Positions 8,462 through 17,938 of a stretch of 48,381 nucleotides of DNA are shown here, one piece after another. Each line of letters begins with the position of its first letter. Position 1 is the first letter of the stretch. The stretch spans positions 1 to 48,381 of the forward strand of contig NZ_MQUS01000049.1 of assembly GCF_001953885.1 (NCBI RefSeq). Reading direction: 5' to 3'. The DNA comes from Streptomyces sp. IMTB 2501 (GTDB taxonomy: Bacteria; Actinomycetota; Actinomycetes; Streptomycetales; Streptomycetaceae). The notes under the pieces are model-generated. The model saw only the letters and a program-made list of their open reading frames with translations. It was not told the origin of the DNA and ran no database searches. Position numbers and translations under genes: made by a program.

Positions 8462-8812
8462 TCAGGATGTCTCGCTGTGTTGGCGGAGTTGGTTGAGGCG
8501 GCGGTGGCCCCAGTCGGATACCGGGCCCAGGGCCTCGGACAGATCGAGGCCGAAGTCGGTCAGTGTGTATACCGTCTTGGGCGGCAGCACGTCGTACACC
8601 TCCCGGTGCACCAGGCCGTCCTCCTCCATCTCGCGCAGCGCCTGAGTCAGCACCTTCTCGGTCAACCCCGGCAGTCGGCGCCGTAGTTCGGCAGGCCGGT
8701 GCGGGCCGGACTCCAGCAGCCACAGCAGGGACGTCTTCCACTTGCCGTCGATCACGGCGATCGCGGCGGTCACTCCACAGACGTTCGGATCCTGGGCGCG
8801 GCTGCGTGTCAT
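8462..8812 (-). CDS. HxlR-family winged-helix regulator
   Basis: This 116-residue protein has the HxlR pattern: a conserved Cys near the N-terminus (VCGVTAAIAVIDGKWKTSLL), a winged helix (RPAELRRRLPGLTEKVLTQA) and the wing segment VYDVLPPKTVYTLTDFG. HxlR proteins typically sense electrophiles, aldehydes or redox state and control a divergent oxidoreductase gene. The start at 8812 is supported by GAGGA 5 nt upstream. It is divergent from the imine-reductase-like gene with a 67-bp shared promoter region, so that gene is the likely target. Confidence 0.92.
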   Translation of the reverse strand: MTRSRAQDPNVCGVTAAIAVIDGKWKTSLLWLLESGPHRPAELRRRLPGLTEKVLTQALREMEEDGLVHREVYDVLPPKTVYTLTDFGLDLSEALGPVSDWGHRRLNQLRQHSETS

Positions 8813-8851
8813 CGGTGTCCTCTTCCGTTCCCCGTCAGGCCGTACGGCCAC

Positions 8852-8879
8852 GTTTCCTTATGTATATGGGAGTTGAAAC
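8852..8879. promoter_or_regulatory. Inverted repeat in the HxlR/reductase divergent promoter
   Basis: GTTTC (8852-8856) and GAAAC (8875-8879) flank an AT-rich centre. It is a plausible HxlR operator but the arms are short. Confidence 0.3.
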
Positions 8880-9767
8880 ATGTCCACGTCCACGCACCTT
8901 CCCGCCGTCACCGTGCTCGGTCTCGGCCCGATGGGCCGCTCCCTCGCCGGTGCGTTCCTCCGGGCTGGGCTGCGGACCACGGTCTGGAACCGCACCCCGG
9001 GCAAGGACCGGGAGCTGATCGGGCAGGGGGCGGCCGGCTCCGGATCGGCCGAGGAGGCCGTCGCGGCCGGTGACCTGGTCGTGGTCTGTGTGGTCAACTA
9101 TGACGCGGTCGACGCCCTCCTGCGCCCCGAGCCGGTCACCCGCGCCCTCAAGGGCCGTACCGTCGTGAACCTGACCGCCGACACCCCGCACCGGGCCCGG
9201 AACACGGCGGACTGGGCGGCCGGCCACGGCATCGGCTACCTGGACGGCGCGATCATGACCCCGGCCCCCAGCATCGGTACACCGGAGGCCGTGTTCCTGC
9301 ACAGCGGACCGCGCGGCCTGTACGAGGAGTACCGGCCCGTGCTGGACGCACTGGGCGGCACGCACACCCACCTCGGCGAGGAGATCGGACGCGCCGCCAC
9401 CTTCGACATCGCGCTGCTGGACCTCTTCTGGACGGCGATGGCGGGTTATGCGCACGCCGTCGCGATCGCCCGGGCCGAGGGAGTCACCGCCGGGGAACTC
9501 GCACCGTTCGCGCAGGGCATCGGCGCGATCCTGCCCCCGCTCTTCGCGGAGTTCGCGCGGGACGCCGACGACGGCACCTACTCCGGGGCCATCAACCCCC
9601 TCACCTCGGCCGCCTCGACCATGGCCCATGTCATCGACGTCTCCGAGGCCCACGGCATCGACGCGGGTGTGATGCGCGCGGTGGAAGGCATGGCCCGGCG
9701 CACCATCGGCCTCGGCCACGGCACGGAGGGCTTCATCCGGGTCGCGGAGGTACTGGGCAGGCGGTGA
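8880..9767 (+). CDS. Imine reductase-like NAD(P)-dependent oxidoreductase
   Basis: This 295-residue protein has an N-terminal Rossmann domain with GLGPMG at residues 14-19, followed by NRTPGK, the block found in NADPH-dependent 6-phosphogluconate-dehydrogenase-like enzymes. VVNLTADTP and the helix region ALLDLFWTAMAGYAHAVAIA resemble bacterial imine reductases rather than beta-hydroxyacid dehydrogenases. The C-terminal helical domain would form the interlocked dimer of that family. The true substrate is unknown. GGGAG stands 9 nt before the ATG. Divergent pairing with HxlR suggests induction by a reactive small molecule. The other option is a general beta-hydroxyacid dehydrogenase-type enzyme. 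Confidence 0.85.
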   Translation: MSTSTHLPAVTVLGLGPMGRSLAGAFLRAGLRTTVWNRTPGKDRELIGQGAAGSGSAEEAVAAGDLVVVCVVNYDAVDALLRPEPVTRALKGRTVVNLTADTPHRARNTADWAAGHGIGYLDGAIMTPAPSIGTPEAVFLHSGPRGLYEEYRPVLDALGGTHTHLGEEIGRAATFDIALLDLFWTAMAGYAHAVAIARAEGVTAGELAPFAQGIGAILPPLFAEFARDADDGTYSGAINPLTSAASTMAHVIDVSEAHGIDAGVMRAVEGMARRTIGLGHGTEGFIRVAEVLGRR

Positions 9768-10495
9768 GACGACGGCTCTTCGGGCCTGGTCGGGGCACCT
9801 GGACGCGGGGCACCTGGACGTGGGGCACGGCACCGGAGCGGTCCCACCCTGTCCTGCGTCCTGCCCGTCCTGGGCGGACTAGGCGCGAAGGTGCTGCTCA
9901 GGGCACCACCGTGGCGGACAGAACGCGCTGGATGTGCCGTTGCCGGTCCCGGAAGCCGGTCCCGGTCCTGGTCCCGGGCGCGGAGGCCGGTGCCTGGCTC
10001 TGCGGGCTTGAGTGGGCCAGCGTGGCGTGTGCCGTTGCTGGGCACGGAGGTCGATACCCGGATACGGAGGCTGGTCCCGGGCGCGGAGGCCGGTGCCTGG
10101 TCCTGCGGGCTTGAGTGGGCCAGCGTGGCGTGTGCCGTTGCTGGGCACGGAGGTCGATACCCGGATACGGAGGCTGGTCCCGGGCGCGGAGGCCGGTGCC
10201 TGGCCCTGCGAGTCCTAGTGGGCTCTGAAGGCGAGGCGGGTGCGGAGCCGTTGGGGGTGCGGAGTCGGTGCGGTGTACGGACATGCCAGGCGCCGCGCCA
10301 CGAAAGGGACCGGCCCGCACGGCGACAGGCCACCCCGAGGTCGGCGGACCTGCGACTTGTGCGGGACGCGGCGCAGTGCGACGCTTCGGTCCGCCGGCCG
10401 CGACCACGGTCGGCGGTGCCTTTGAGTACCGGTTTTCCCGGCGAGGCGAATGGATCTCCCGGGCCCGGCCGTGGACCGAAACGGGGAGTGGCGCG
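9768..10495. other. 728-bp gene-free region with tandem repeats
   Basis: No open frame here has a ribosome-binding site or recognisable domain. The main content is a 103-bp tandem repeat (9968-10210) and, just after the reductase stop, two copies of a 14-15-bp GGGGCACCTGGACG-type repeat (about 9794-9825). The last 60 bp lead into the LysR gene. Confidence 0.7.
9968..10210. repeat. 103-bp tandem repeat, about 2.4 copies
   Basis: Units begin at 9968, 10071 and 10174 and are nearly identical. A degenerate partial unit may precede them (about 9937-9967). Because 103 is not a multiple of three, successive copies are read in different frames, so coding is unlikely. Each unit contains several GGTCCCGGGCGCGG-like and CGGAGG motifs. 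The array lies in the space between a convergent-free stop and the LysR promoter. Confidence 0.85.
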
Positions 10496-11449
10496 ATGGA
10501 GCTGGAGCTGCGGCACCTGCGGGTGCTCTGCGCGATCGCCGACGCCGGCAGCGTGGGTCGCGCCGCGGCACAGCTCGGCTACTCGCAGCCCGCCGTGAGC
10601 ACCCAACTACGGCGCATCGAGCGCCACTTGGGCGAGCCGCTCTTCGAACGCGGTACAAGCGGAGTGCGGCCGACCCGCTACGGCGCCGAGGTCGTCGCCC
10701 AGGCTCGAGACGTGCTGACCCGCGCCGACGCCATAGGGCATCGCCCGGCCGCCGCGCGAGCCCGCCGCACCCTGCGCGTGGCGGCGACGAACTCACCCAT
10801 GCTGTCCGGCACGGTCTCCCGGATCCGCACCCGGCTGCCGGACATGTCCGTCGCGGTCACCAGCGTCTACGCCTCCTCGCGGATCGTGGAGCTGCTGGAG
10901 GAGGGCACGGTGGACGCGGCCATCGCGGCCGACTATCCGGGCATGGAGCTGCGCCACTCGGACGCGGTGAAGCACCGCGGAATCGTGACGGAGCCGACAT
11001 TCGTCGCCCTGCCCTCCCGGCACCGGCTGCGGCAGTGCGCCCAGGTCCAGCTCGCCGACCTGGCCGAGGACGCCTGGTTCGTGACCCCGGACGACGGGGC
11101 CGGCTGGCCCGGCGTGTTCTACGACGCCTGTGCGGCGGCCGGGTTCACCCCGGTCACCGTCCATGAGTTCCTCGGCGACCAGACCCAGCTGCAGAGCATG
11201 ATCGCCGACGGCCTCGGTGTGTCCCTCGTCCAGCCGACGCTGCGGCCGATCCCACATGTCGTGGTCAAGCCGCTGGTCGGCTCCCCACTGTGGTGCCGTT
11301 ATGTGCTGGCCTGGCGGCCCGACACCGTCACCGAGGAGGTCGAGGAGGCCCTGTCCCAGTCCGCCATGGCCGCCTACCGCGACCTCGTCGCCCAGGCCCC
11401 CCACCTGCGGGCCTGGGCCTCACGCACCTGGAGCGTCACCGGGGCGTAG
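10496..11449 (+). CDS. LysR-family transcriptional regulator
   Basis: This 317-residue regulator has the LysR helix-turn-helix at residues 1-60 (MELELRHLRVLCAIADAG, GRAAAQLGYSQPAVSTQLRR) and a substrate-binding effector domain from about residue 85. The ATG at 10496 is preceded by GGGGAG 8 nt upstream. The usual divergent partner is missing: upstream is the repeat region and downstream, 188 bp away, the secreted collagenase on the same strand. Its target and ligand are not indicated by context. Confidence 0.92.
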   Translation: MELELRHLRVLCAIADAGSVGRAAAQLGYSQPAVSTQLRRIERHLGEPLFERGTSGVRPTRYGAEVVAQARDVLTRADAIGHRPAAARARRTLRVAATNSPMLSGTVSRIRTRLPDMSVAVTSVYASSRIVELLEEGTVDAAIAADYPGMELRHSDAVKHRGIVTEPTFVALPSRHRLRQCAQVQLADLAEDAWFVTPDDGAGWPGVFYDACAAAGFTPVTVHEFLGDQTQLQSMIADGLGVSLVQPTLRPIPHVVVKPLVGSPLWCRYVLAWRPDTVTEEVEEALSQSAMAAYRDLVAQAPHLRAWASRTWSVTGA

Positions 11450-11637
11450 TGGCATCGCCCTGCCCGCGACGGTGGCACCACGACCGTGACGGCGCGTCAA
11501 AGACCCGCCGTGATGTTATGAGCGGTCAATGGCATGTGCTATGTCACACGGCATTGTTGGGGTGGGTGACCCGCTGAGACAGTGCCTCACACGCCTCAAC
11601 ACCCCACCGAGGCGCATCCCTTCGTGGAGGAATCCCG

Positions 11638-13596
11638 ATGCGCTATCGTTTCGCGCCGCCCAGACGCATACCCGGCCGCACGCATCCCCGTACGGTCGGA
11701 CGCGTGGCCGGGGCCGCGGCCGTCTGCGTCACCCTGGCCGGGCTGCTGTCCACGCCTGCGCTGGCGGCACCGCAGCCGCACACCCGCGCCGCCCCTTCGC
11801 CTCACCAGCACGTGTCGGTGCCGTCGCCGACCGGTGCGACCACCGCCGTCACCGAGCGCCCCGCCAGTCAGGCCCGGCGGCTCGATCCGGCCCAACTCCC
11901 GCCCCGGCAGCCGCTGTCGACCCACCCGGCCCGCCGGGCCGCCAAGGCGGCATCCTGCACCCCGGCCGACTTCGGCAGCCGCAGCGGCGCCGCCCTCGTG
12001 GCCTTCGTGAAGGCGTCGACCACGGACTGCGTCAACACCCTCTTCTCGGTGACCGGCAAGGACGCGCACGACGTCTTCCAGCAGTCCCAGATGCTCACCG
12101 TGGCGGCCGCGTTCACGCGCACGGCCGGGCAGTACCGCGGTGACAACAGCGGCGGTCTGGAGCAGCTGGTCCTCTTCCTGCGGGCCGGCTACTACGTGCA
12201 GTTCAACCACCCCGGCGACGTGGGCACCTACTCCACCAGCCTCACCAAGGCCGTCACGGCCGGCCTGGACGCCTTCTTCGCCCGGTCCCACTCGCACGAT
12301 GTGACGGCGGTGAACGGCGACATCCTCGGCGAGACCGTCATCCTCACCGACAGCGCGGACGCGCAGGGCCGCTACCTCCCCGTCTACGAGCGGTTGTTGA
12401 GCGACTACGACAGCTCGTACGACACCGTGCCCAGCATGGTCAGGGCGGTCAACGACGCCTACACCCCGCTGTGGCGCGGCAACTGGAACCCCGACTACGT
12501 CCGGGCGGTCGTCGCGGACCCGGCGATCACCGACACCCTGCACGAGTTCGCCCTGGACCACTCGGACCTGCTCGGCACCGACAATGCCTTCCTGGACTCC
12601 AACGCCGGAATGAACCTGGCCCGTTACGTCGAGCACCCGGAACTCCAGGGGACCGTGAAGCCCCTTGCCAAGGACCTGCTGGACAAGTCCGCGATCACCG
12701 GCCCGACGGCCGCGCTGTGGGTCGCCGTCGCCACGCAGGCCAACGCCTACGACGGCGCCGACTGCGCGTACTACGACGTTTGCGACCTGCCCGCCAAGCT
12801 GACCGCGGCCGCCCTGCCGATCACCCACTCCTGCGACGCGGACCACACCATCCTCGCCCAGGACCTCACGGACGCCGACCTCGACGCGGTCTGCGCCAGC
12901 GTGCTCAATCAGGACGCCTACTTCCGCGGGTTCGTGAAGGCCGGCGGCGCGATACCCGGACAGTACGCGTCCGTCATCCAGCTCGCGGTCTTCGCCAGCC
13001 GCGCCGACTACCAGACCTACGCCGGCGCGATCTGGGACGTCAGCACCGACAACGGCGGTATCACGCTCGACGGCAACCCGTCCGACCCGAACAACCGGAC
13101 CACGTCGATCATGTACCAGAAGGACTCCGACGACGGATTCACGGCCCGGATCTGGAACCTGAACCACGAGTACACGCACTTCCTCGACGGCCGTGACGAC
13201 ATGAAGGGCGACTTCGCCACGCAGACCTCCGTGCCGGACGTGTGGTGGATCGAGGGCCTCGCCGAGTACGTGTCGTACAGCTACCGGAACATCGCCGACG
13301 ACCAGGCGATCCAGGAGGCGGCCAAGCACACGTACAAGCTGAGCAGCCTCTTCGAGAACACCTACGCCAACAGCGACACGATCCGCACCTACCCGTGGGG
13401 CTACCTCGCCGTGCGCTACATGGCCGAGAACCACCCCGACGACATCCAGAACATGCTCGCCCGTTTCCGCGCCGGTGACTACGCCGGCGGATACGCCGTC
13501 TACCACGACGGCATCGGCACCAGCTACGACGCCGGCTTCGACCAGTGGCTCACGGCGTGCGCCGCGGGCGCCTGCGCCAAGCCCGCCAGGGCCTGA
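11638..13596 (+). CDS. Secreted M9 collagenase (microbial collagenase)
   Basis: This 652-residue metallopeptidase starts with a Sec signal (basic region, hydrophobic VAGAAAVCVTLAGLLSTPAL, cleavage near ALAAP). An N-terminal activator domain covers about residues 105-380 and the catalytic domain follows. The zinc motif is HEYTH at residues 510-514, with the third ligand Glu543 in GLAEYVSY, about the spacing expected for M9 enzymes. It would degrade collagen or gelatin outside the cell. The protein stops soon after the catalytic helper region, with none of the C-terminal PKD or collagen-binding domains found in clostridial enzymes. GGAGG precedes the ATG by about 8 nt. A strong terminator follows. 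Confidence 0.93.
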   Translation: MRYRFAPPRRIPGRTHPRTVGRVAGAAAVCVTLAGLLSTPALAAPQPHTRAAPSPHQHVSVPSPTGATTAVTERPASQARRLDPAQLPPRQPLSTHPARRAAKAASCTPADFGSRSGAALVAFVKASTTDCVNTLFSVTGKDAHDVFQQSQMLTVAAAFTRTAGQYRGDNSGGLEQLVLFLRAGYYVQFNHPGDVGTYSTSLTKAVTAGLDAFFARSHSHDVTAVNGDILGETVILTDSADAQGRYLPVYERLLSDYDSSYDTVPSMVRAVNDAYTPLWRGNWNPDYVRAVVADPAITDTLHEFALDHSDLLGTDNAFLDSNAGMNLARYVEHPELQGTVKPLAKDLLDKSAITGPTAALWVAVATQANAYDGADCAYYDVCDLPAKLTAAALPITHSCDADHTILAQDLTDADLDAVCASVLNQDAYFRGFVKAGGAIPGQYASVIQLAVFASRADYQTYAGAIWDVSTDNGGITLDGNPSDPNNRTTSIMYQKDSDDGFTARIWNLNHEYTHFLDGRDDMKGDFATQTSVPDVWWIEGLAEYVSYSYRNIADDQAIQEAAKHTYKLSSLFENTYANSDTIRTYPWGYLAVRYMAENHPDDIQNMLARFRAGDYAGGYAVYHDGIGTSYDAGFDQWLTACAAGACAKPARA

Positions 13597-13617
13597 GCAC
13601 ACGCGCCACAGCACGAC

Positions 13618-13648
13618 GGCCGCCGACCGGCGATCCCGGTCGGCGGCC
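13618..13648. terminator. 13-bp hairpin terminator between collagenase and gap
   Basis: The arms 13618-13630 and 13636-13648 are perfectly complementary with a 5-nt loop. The hairpin sits between two convergent stops and can serve both. Confidence 0.85.
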
Positions 13649-13669
13649 GCGGCCGTGCGGCGACGGGCG

Positions 13670-15124
13670 TCAGACCGCCGTGGCCGGGTACGTCGGGTAC
13701 TCGACGCCCGACACATGCTGGACGACCCGGACGACCTGGCAGGAGTAGCCGAACTCGTTGTCGTACCAGAGGTAGAGGATCGCGTTGTCGCCGTCGACCT
13801 TGAGCGCACCGGCATCCACGATCGAGGCGTGGCGCGAGCCGATGAAGTCGCTGGAGACCGCGTCGGGCGCCGTGATGAAGTCGATCTGGCGCTTGAGCGG
13901 CGAGGTCAGCGAGACCTCGCGGAGGTAGTCGTGGACCTCCTCGCGGGTGGCCTCGCGAGCCAGCTGCAGATTGAGGATCGCGATCGACACGTCCGGCACG
14001 GGCACACGGATCGAGCTGCCGCTGATCTTCGCCTTGAGGTCCGGCAGCGCCTTGGCGACCGCTGAGGCGGCACCCGTCTCGGTGATCACCATGTTGAGCG
14101 GCGCGGAGCGGCCACGGCGCTCGGACTTGTGGTAGTTGTCCAGCAGGTTCTGGTCGTTGGTGAACGAGTGGACGGTCTCCACGTGGCCGCGCAGCACACC
14201 GTACTCGTCGTCCATCGCCTTCAGCGGCGGGACGATCGCGTTGGTGGTGCAGGAGGCGCAGGACAGGATCTGCTCGTCCGGCTTGACGGTGTCGTGGTTG
14301 ACGCCGTGCACGATGTTCGGGACATCGCCCTTGCCCGGCGCGGTCAGCACGACCTTCTCGATGCCGGGGCGCAGGTGCTTGGACAGGCCCTCGCGGTCGC
14401 GCCACTTGCCGGTGTTGTCGATGAGGATGGCGTCCCGGATGCCGTACTCGGTGTAGTCGAGGGACGACGGGTCGTCGGCGTAGATCACCTTGATGGCGTT
14501 GCCGTTGGCGACGATCGTGCTGCTGGCCTCGTCGACGGTGATCGTGCCCTGGAACTGGCCGTGGATCGAGTCGCGGCGCAGCAGCGAGGCGCGCTTGACG
14601 AGATCCTCGGCGGCCCGGCCACCGCCGCCGCGGACCACGATGGCCCGCAGCATGAGGCCGTTGCCGGAGCCGGCCTTCTCGATCAGCAGACGGGCGACGA
14701 GCCGGCCGATGCGGCCGAAGCCGTACAGGACGACATCGCGCGGCTCACGGCGCTCGATCTTGTTGGCACCGATGGCGCCGGCCACGGCCTCGGCCGTGAA
14801 CTCCGCCACACTCAGACCACGGTCGTCGGCCTGGTAGGTGGTGGCGAGCATGCCCAGGTCGATCTGCGAGGGCCCGAGGTCGAGGGCGGTCAGGGCCTGC
14901 AGGAACGGCATCGTCTCGGTGACCGACAGCTCCGCGCCGGCGATCTGCCGGGCGAAGCGGTGCGTCTTGAGGATGCTGACCACCGACTTGTTCACCAAGG
15001 AGCGGCTGTGCAGCAGGACGGTCACGTCCCGCTCGCGGTGCAGCTTCCCGATGAGCGGGATCATCGACTCCGCGATCTCCTCGCGGATCTTCCAGTTGGT
15101 GAACGAGTCGTCGTTGACAGTCAC
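13670..15124 (-). CDS. gap: Glyceraldehyde-3-phosphate dehydrogenase, long form
   Basis: This 484-residue enzyme is a GAPDH with an extra N-terminal region of about 130 residues before the NAD-binding motif YGFGRIGR (GFGRIG at 135-140). The catalytic Cys292 lies in ASCTTN and the C-terminal WYDNEFGYS block is intact. It oxidises glyceraldehyde-3-phosphate with phosphate and NAD(P), or works in reverse in gluconeogenesis. Streptomycetes have such a long paralogue beside the usual 335-residue enzyme; the extension has no catalytic motif I recognise. Coenzyme preference cannot be settled by eye. It is monocistronic, with the terminator on one side and a 185-bp region shared with a divergent membrane glycosyltransferase gene on the other. 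Confidence 0.95.
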   Translation of the reverse strand: MTVNDDSFTNWKIREEIAESMIPLIGKLHRERDVTVLLHSRSLVNKSVVSILKTHRFARQIAGAELSVTETMPFLQALTALDLGPSQIDLGMLATTYQADDRGLSVAEFTAEAVAGAIGANKIERREPRDVVLYGFGRIGRLVARLLIEKAGSGNGLMLRAIVVRGGGGRAAEDLVKRASLLRRDSIHGQFQGTITVDEASSTIVANGNAIKVIYADDPSSLDYTEYGIRDAILIDNTGKWRDREGLSKHLRPGIEKVVLTAPGKGDVPNIVHGVNHDTVKPDEQILSCASCTTNAIVPPLKAMDDEYGVLRGHVETVHSFTNDQNLLDNYHKSERRGRSAPLNMVITETGAASAVAKALPDLKAKISGSSIRVPVPDVSIAILNLQLAREATREEVHDYLREVSLTSPLKRQIDFITAPDAVSSDFIGSRHASIVDAGALKVDGDNAILYLWYDNEFGYSCQVVRVVQHVSGVEYPTYPATAV

Positions 15125-15309
15125 TGATCCATCTTTCGAGCTAGGGAGCGCTCATATGGTAACCACACCCCTCAGCTGCTCCTTCCGCGGGTGCGGGGGG
15201 TAAGGGATTTGCACCCATTCCTTGACTGATTCCTGAATCGGGGTGGAAGTATGTAAGAAACCCGGGTCGCGAATTGCACGTCTTACCTGGCGTGCCCAAG
15301 GTCAAAAGA

Positions 15310-16518
15310 GTGAGCACCTCTTCCGTTCCCCGGCCCGAGTCGGCCGCCCCGTCCGCCGTAGTCCGTCGCCCGGTCCTGCCACGGATCGCCCGGCGCGGTG
15401 TCCCCGAGGGGGCGCTACGGGCCCTCGCCCTGTTCGCGGCCGTACGTGTCGCCGGGGTCCTCGTGGTGATCCTCACCAACGCGGTCCGGGGCCATCCGCT
15501 GCTCAAGAGTTTCGCCCACTCCTGGGACTCCCGGTGGTACCTGCACATCGCAGCCCAGGGCTACGGTCACCGCATCTGGATCACCCCGGAGGGTGCCGTC
15601 CAGAGCGACTGGGCGTTCTTCCCCCTGTATCCCGGACTCATCAGGGCACTCAGCACGGTCCTGCCGCTCAGCCCCGGCATGGCCGCACTGCTCATCTCCT
15701 GGATCGCCGCGGGCGTGGCGGCCTACGGTGTGTACGCCATCGGCCATCACCTCTACGGGCGCGGCGTCGCCACCGCGCTGGTCGCCCTGTGGGCCGCCCT
15801 GCCGCACGCGGTCGAGCTGACCATCGCCTACACCGAGTCGCTGTTCGCCGCGCTCGCCATCTGGTCCCTGTACTTCGTGCTCAAGCGCCGCTGGCTGTGG
15901 GCCGGGACGCTGGCCGCGCTGGCGGGGCTGTCCCGGCCGAGCGGCTTCGCGATCGCCCTGGCCGTCTCCCTTGCCGCCGCCCACGAGGCGTGGCAGCAGC
16001 GCGGCCGGGTACCGGTGAGCCTGTGGGCCGGTGCCGTCATCGCCCCGCTGGGCTGGCTCGGCTATGTGCTCTGGGTGGGCGGACAGACGGGCGACCTGCT
16101 CGGCGGCTACTTCAAGGTGCAGAGCGCCTGGGACTCCAAGTTCGACTTCGGTCTCGGCTCTGCGCGCTTCCTGAAGGGCCTGTTGCTGCACGGCGGAGGC
16201 GTCGTCTACCCGGCGGCCCTGGTCATAGTCGCGGCCGGAGTACTGCTCTTCGCCCTGCTCTGCCTGGAACGCGCCCCGCTGGCCCTGGTGGTCTTCGCGG
16301 GGGTCCTGATCCTGCTCGTGGTCGGCGGCTCCGGCTCCTTCTCCTCCAAGCCGCGGTTCCTGCTGCCGGCCTTCCCGCTCCTCATCCCCATGGCCCGCGC
16401 ACTGACCCGGACCTGGCGGGTCCGGCCGGCCCACGCCATGATCGTCTATGCTGGCCTCACCGTCGTGTCCCTGCTGTTCGGCGCCTATGTGGCGGTGGTG
16501 GCCCGCTCCCCGCTGTGA
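15310..16518 (+). CDS. Polytopic membrane mannosyltransferase (PIG-V-like)
   Basis: This protein of about 402 residues has some nine to eleven hydrophobic helices. Near the N-terminus SFAHSWDSRWYLHIAAQGYG and SDWAFFPLYPGLIRAL match the acidic first-loop pattern of the PIG-V/GPI mannosyltransferase 2 family and other GT-C enzymes, and KPRFLLPAFPLL lies near the C-terminus. Such enzymes use polyprenyl-phosphate sugars to glycosylate lipids or secreted proteins at the outer membrane face. The GTG at 15310 is chosen as the start; the alternative at 15291 has no better ribosome-binding site. It is divergent from gap. The acceptor is unknown. Confidence 0.85.
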   Translation: MSTSSVPRPESAAPSAVVRRPVLPRIARRGVPEGALRALALFAAVRVAGVLVVILTNAVRGHPLLKSFAHSWDSRWYLHIAAQGYGHRIWITPEGAVQSDWAFFPLYPGLIRALSTVLPLSPGMAALLISWIAAGVAAYGVYAIGHHLYGRGVATALVALWAALPHAVELTIAYTESLFAALAIWSLYFVLKRRWLWAGTLAALAGLSRPSGFAIALAVSLAAAHEAWQQRGRVPVSLWAGAVIAPLGWLGYVLWVGGQTGDLLGGYFKVQSAWDSKFDFGLGSARFLKGLLLHGGGVVYPAALVIVAAGVLLFALLCLERAPLALVVFAGVLILLVVGGSGSFSSKPRFLLPAFPLLIPMARALTRTWRVRPAHAMIVYAGLTVVSLLFGAYVAVVARSPL

Positions 16519-16533
16519 GCCACCACGGGCATG

Positions 16534-17703
16534 TCACGCGGGCTGCCGGTTCCGCCCGACCTGTCGCACGAAGGCCACGGCGGCGGAGCCCATCAGCAGG
16601 GTGCTGACCCAGACCGGCGCGCGGTAGCCGAGTCCGCCGTCGATCGCGGCGCCGCCCAGAACCGGACCGAGGGCGGCGCCCACGTTCAGCGCCGACGTCG
16701 CGAAGGCGCCCGCGAGGGGCGGGGCGTCCGCCGCCTCGTACAGCACCCGCGTGATCAGCGTCGAGCCGACGCCGAACGCCGGGGCGCCCAGCACCGGCAC
16801 CAGCAGGACGGTCGCCACCGCGTTCCCGGCGGCCAGGGCGAGCAGCAGCCAGCCGGAGAGCAGCGCGGCCTCACCGACCGCCAGAACCGGTAGCGGCCGC
16901 CGGTCCGACAGCCGGCCCGCCGACGTCGCCCCCCCGCGAACGCGCCTGCGCCGAACAGCGCCAGCACGGCAGGCACCAGGCCGGCGCCGAACCCTGTCAC
17001 TTCCGTGGGGAGCGGCGTGAGGTAGGTAAATGTAGAGAAAGTGGCGCCGCTGACGAGTGCGGCGAGACCGCGCGCCACCAGCAGCCGGGGCCGGCGCAGC
17101 ACCCGCGGCTGACCGTGTACGCCGGTTCGGCGCGGTTCGGTGTGGTTCGGTGTGGTTCGGTGTGGCCCGGCCAGCACCGACCGCGCGATCGCGGCCGGCG
17201 CGGGCGCGGACAGCAGGGCCACCGCCCAGAACGCCGAACGCCGGCCGAGCAGCCGGCCCAGCCCGGCACCGGCGGCCACGCCCACCACACAGGTGAGCGT
17301 GGTGCCACCGAGCAGGACCGAGGTGGCCCGGCCCTCGGCGTCCGGTGCGACCATGCCGGTCGCCGCCGCCAGCCCGACGGCCAGAAAACCGGCGTTGGCC
17401 AGCGCCGCGAGCACACGCGTGGCCAGCAGCACACCGAAGTCGTCGGTGAGCGCACCGACGACACCGACGACATGGACGACCAGGAAGACGCTCAGGAACA
17501 CCAGTAGGGCCTGCCGCCGCGGCCGGCGCCGGCGAGCAGCGCCATCAGCGGTGCTCCCACGACCATGCCGACGGCGAAGCCGGGCGTGAGTGTGCCCGCG
17601 GTGGGCACCGAGACCCCCAGGTCCCGGGCGATGTCCGGCAGCAGGCCGGACAGCATGAACTCGGACCCGCGAAGGACACGACCGGTGAGTGCCGTGGGAA
17701 GCC
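16534..17703 (-). pseudogene. Frameshifted MFS exporter (Cmx/CmlR chloramphenicol-type)
   Basis: Three reading-frame pieces join into one drug-efflux MFS protein: SEFMLSGLLPDIARDLGVSV (first helix region), then RRQALLVFLSVFLVVHVVGV onward after a shift near 17520, then SAGRLSDRRPLPVLAVGEAA to the C-terminus after a shift at the run of seven C at 16929-16935. Restoring one base in that run rejoins the last two pieces exactly. The extreme N-terminus also seems shortened. The family exports chloramphenicol and similar drugs. It may be a true pseudogene or an assembly error at the homopolymer, though the first shift is not in a homopolymer. It is convergent with the mannosyltransferase gene, 15 bp away. 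Confidence 0.85.
17121..17170. repeat. 10-bp short tandem repeat inside the MFS pseudogene
   Basis: Five units of about 10 bp (TGTGGTTCGG and variants) lie where the protein has its central cytoplasmic loop, giving the odd stretch HRTTPNHTEPRRTG. Slippage here would change the frame unless whole triplets are gained. Confidence 0.75.
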
Positions 17704-17938
17704 GAGATCCAGCCGAGAGCGCGGGCCACTGGCTAGCGCCTGGATGCCTCGGGACTGGACATGGGCGGCACGCCGACGCGTGTGCGCGGGCGCGTGCCCC
17801 CCGGTTCCCGATGCGGGTCCGGAGTCGTACCGCCGCCCGCTCGTGGGGCGGGAACATGTGACATAGGTAAAATCTAGGCGTTTGCTGAACATGCAGGCGG
17901 CAGGTCATCGCAGGCCACCGCCCCGTCGGAAGTGATCG

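Noticed and set aside
9968..10210. CRISPR array
   Set aside because: The 103-bp units are contiguous, lack short repeat plus unique spacer structure, and no cas genes are near.
11596..13815. A 739-codon minus-strand open frame over the collagenase
   Set aside because: Shadow of a strongly GC3-biased gene; composition is non-protein-like.
15222..15262. A sigma70 promoter (TTGACT and TATGTA) for the mannosyltransferase gene
   Set aside because: The spacer would be 22 bp, too long for a standard promoter.
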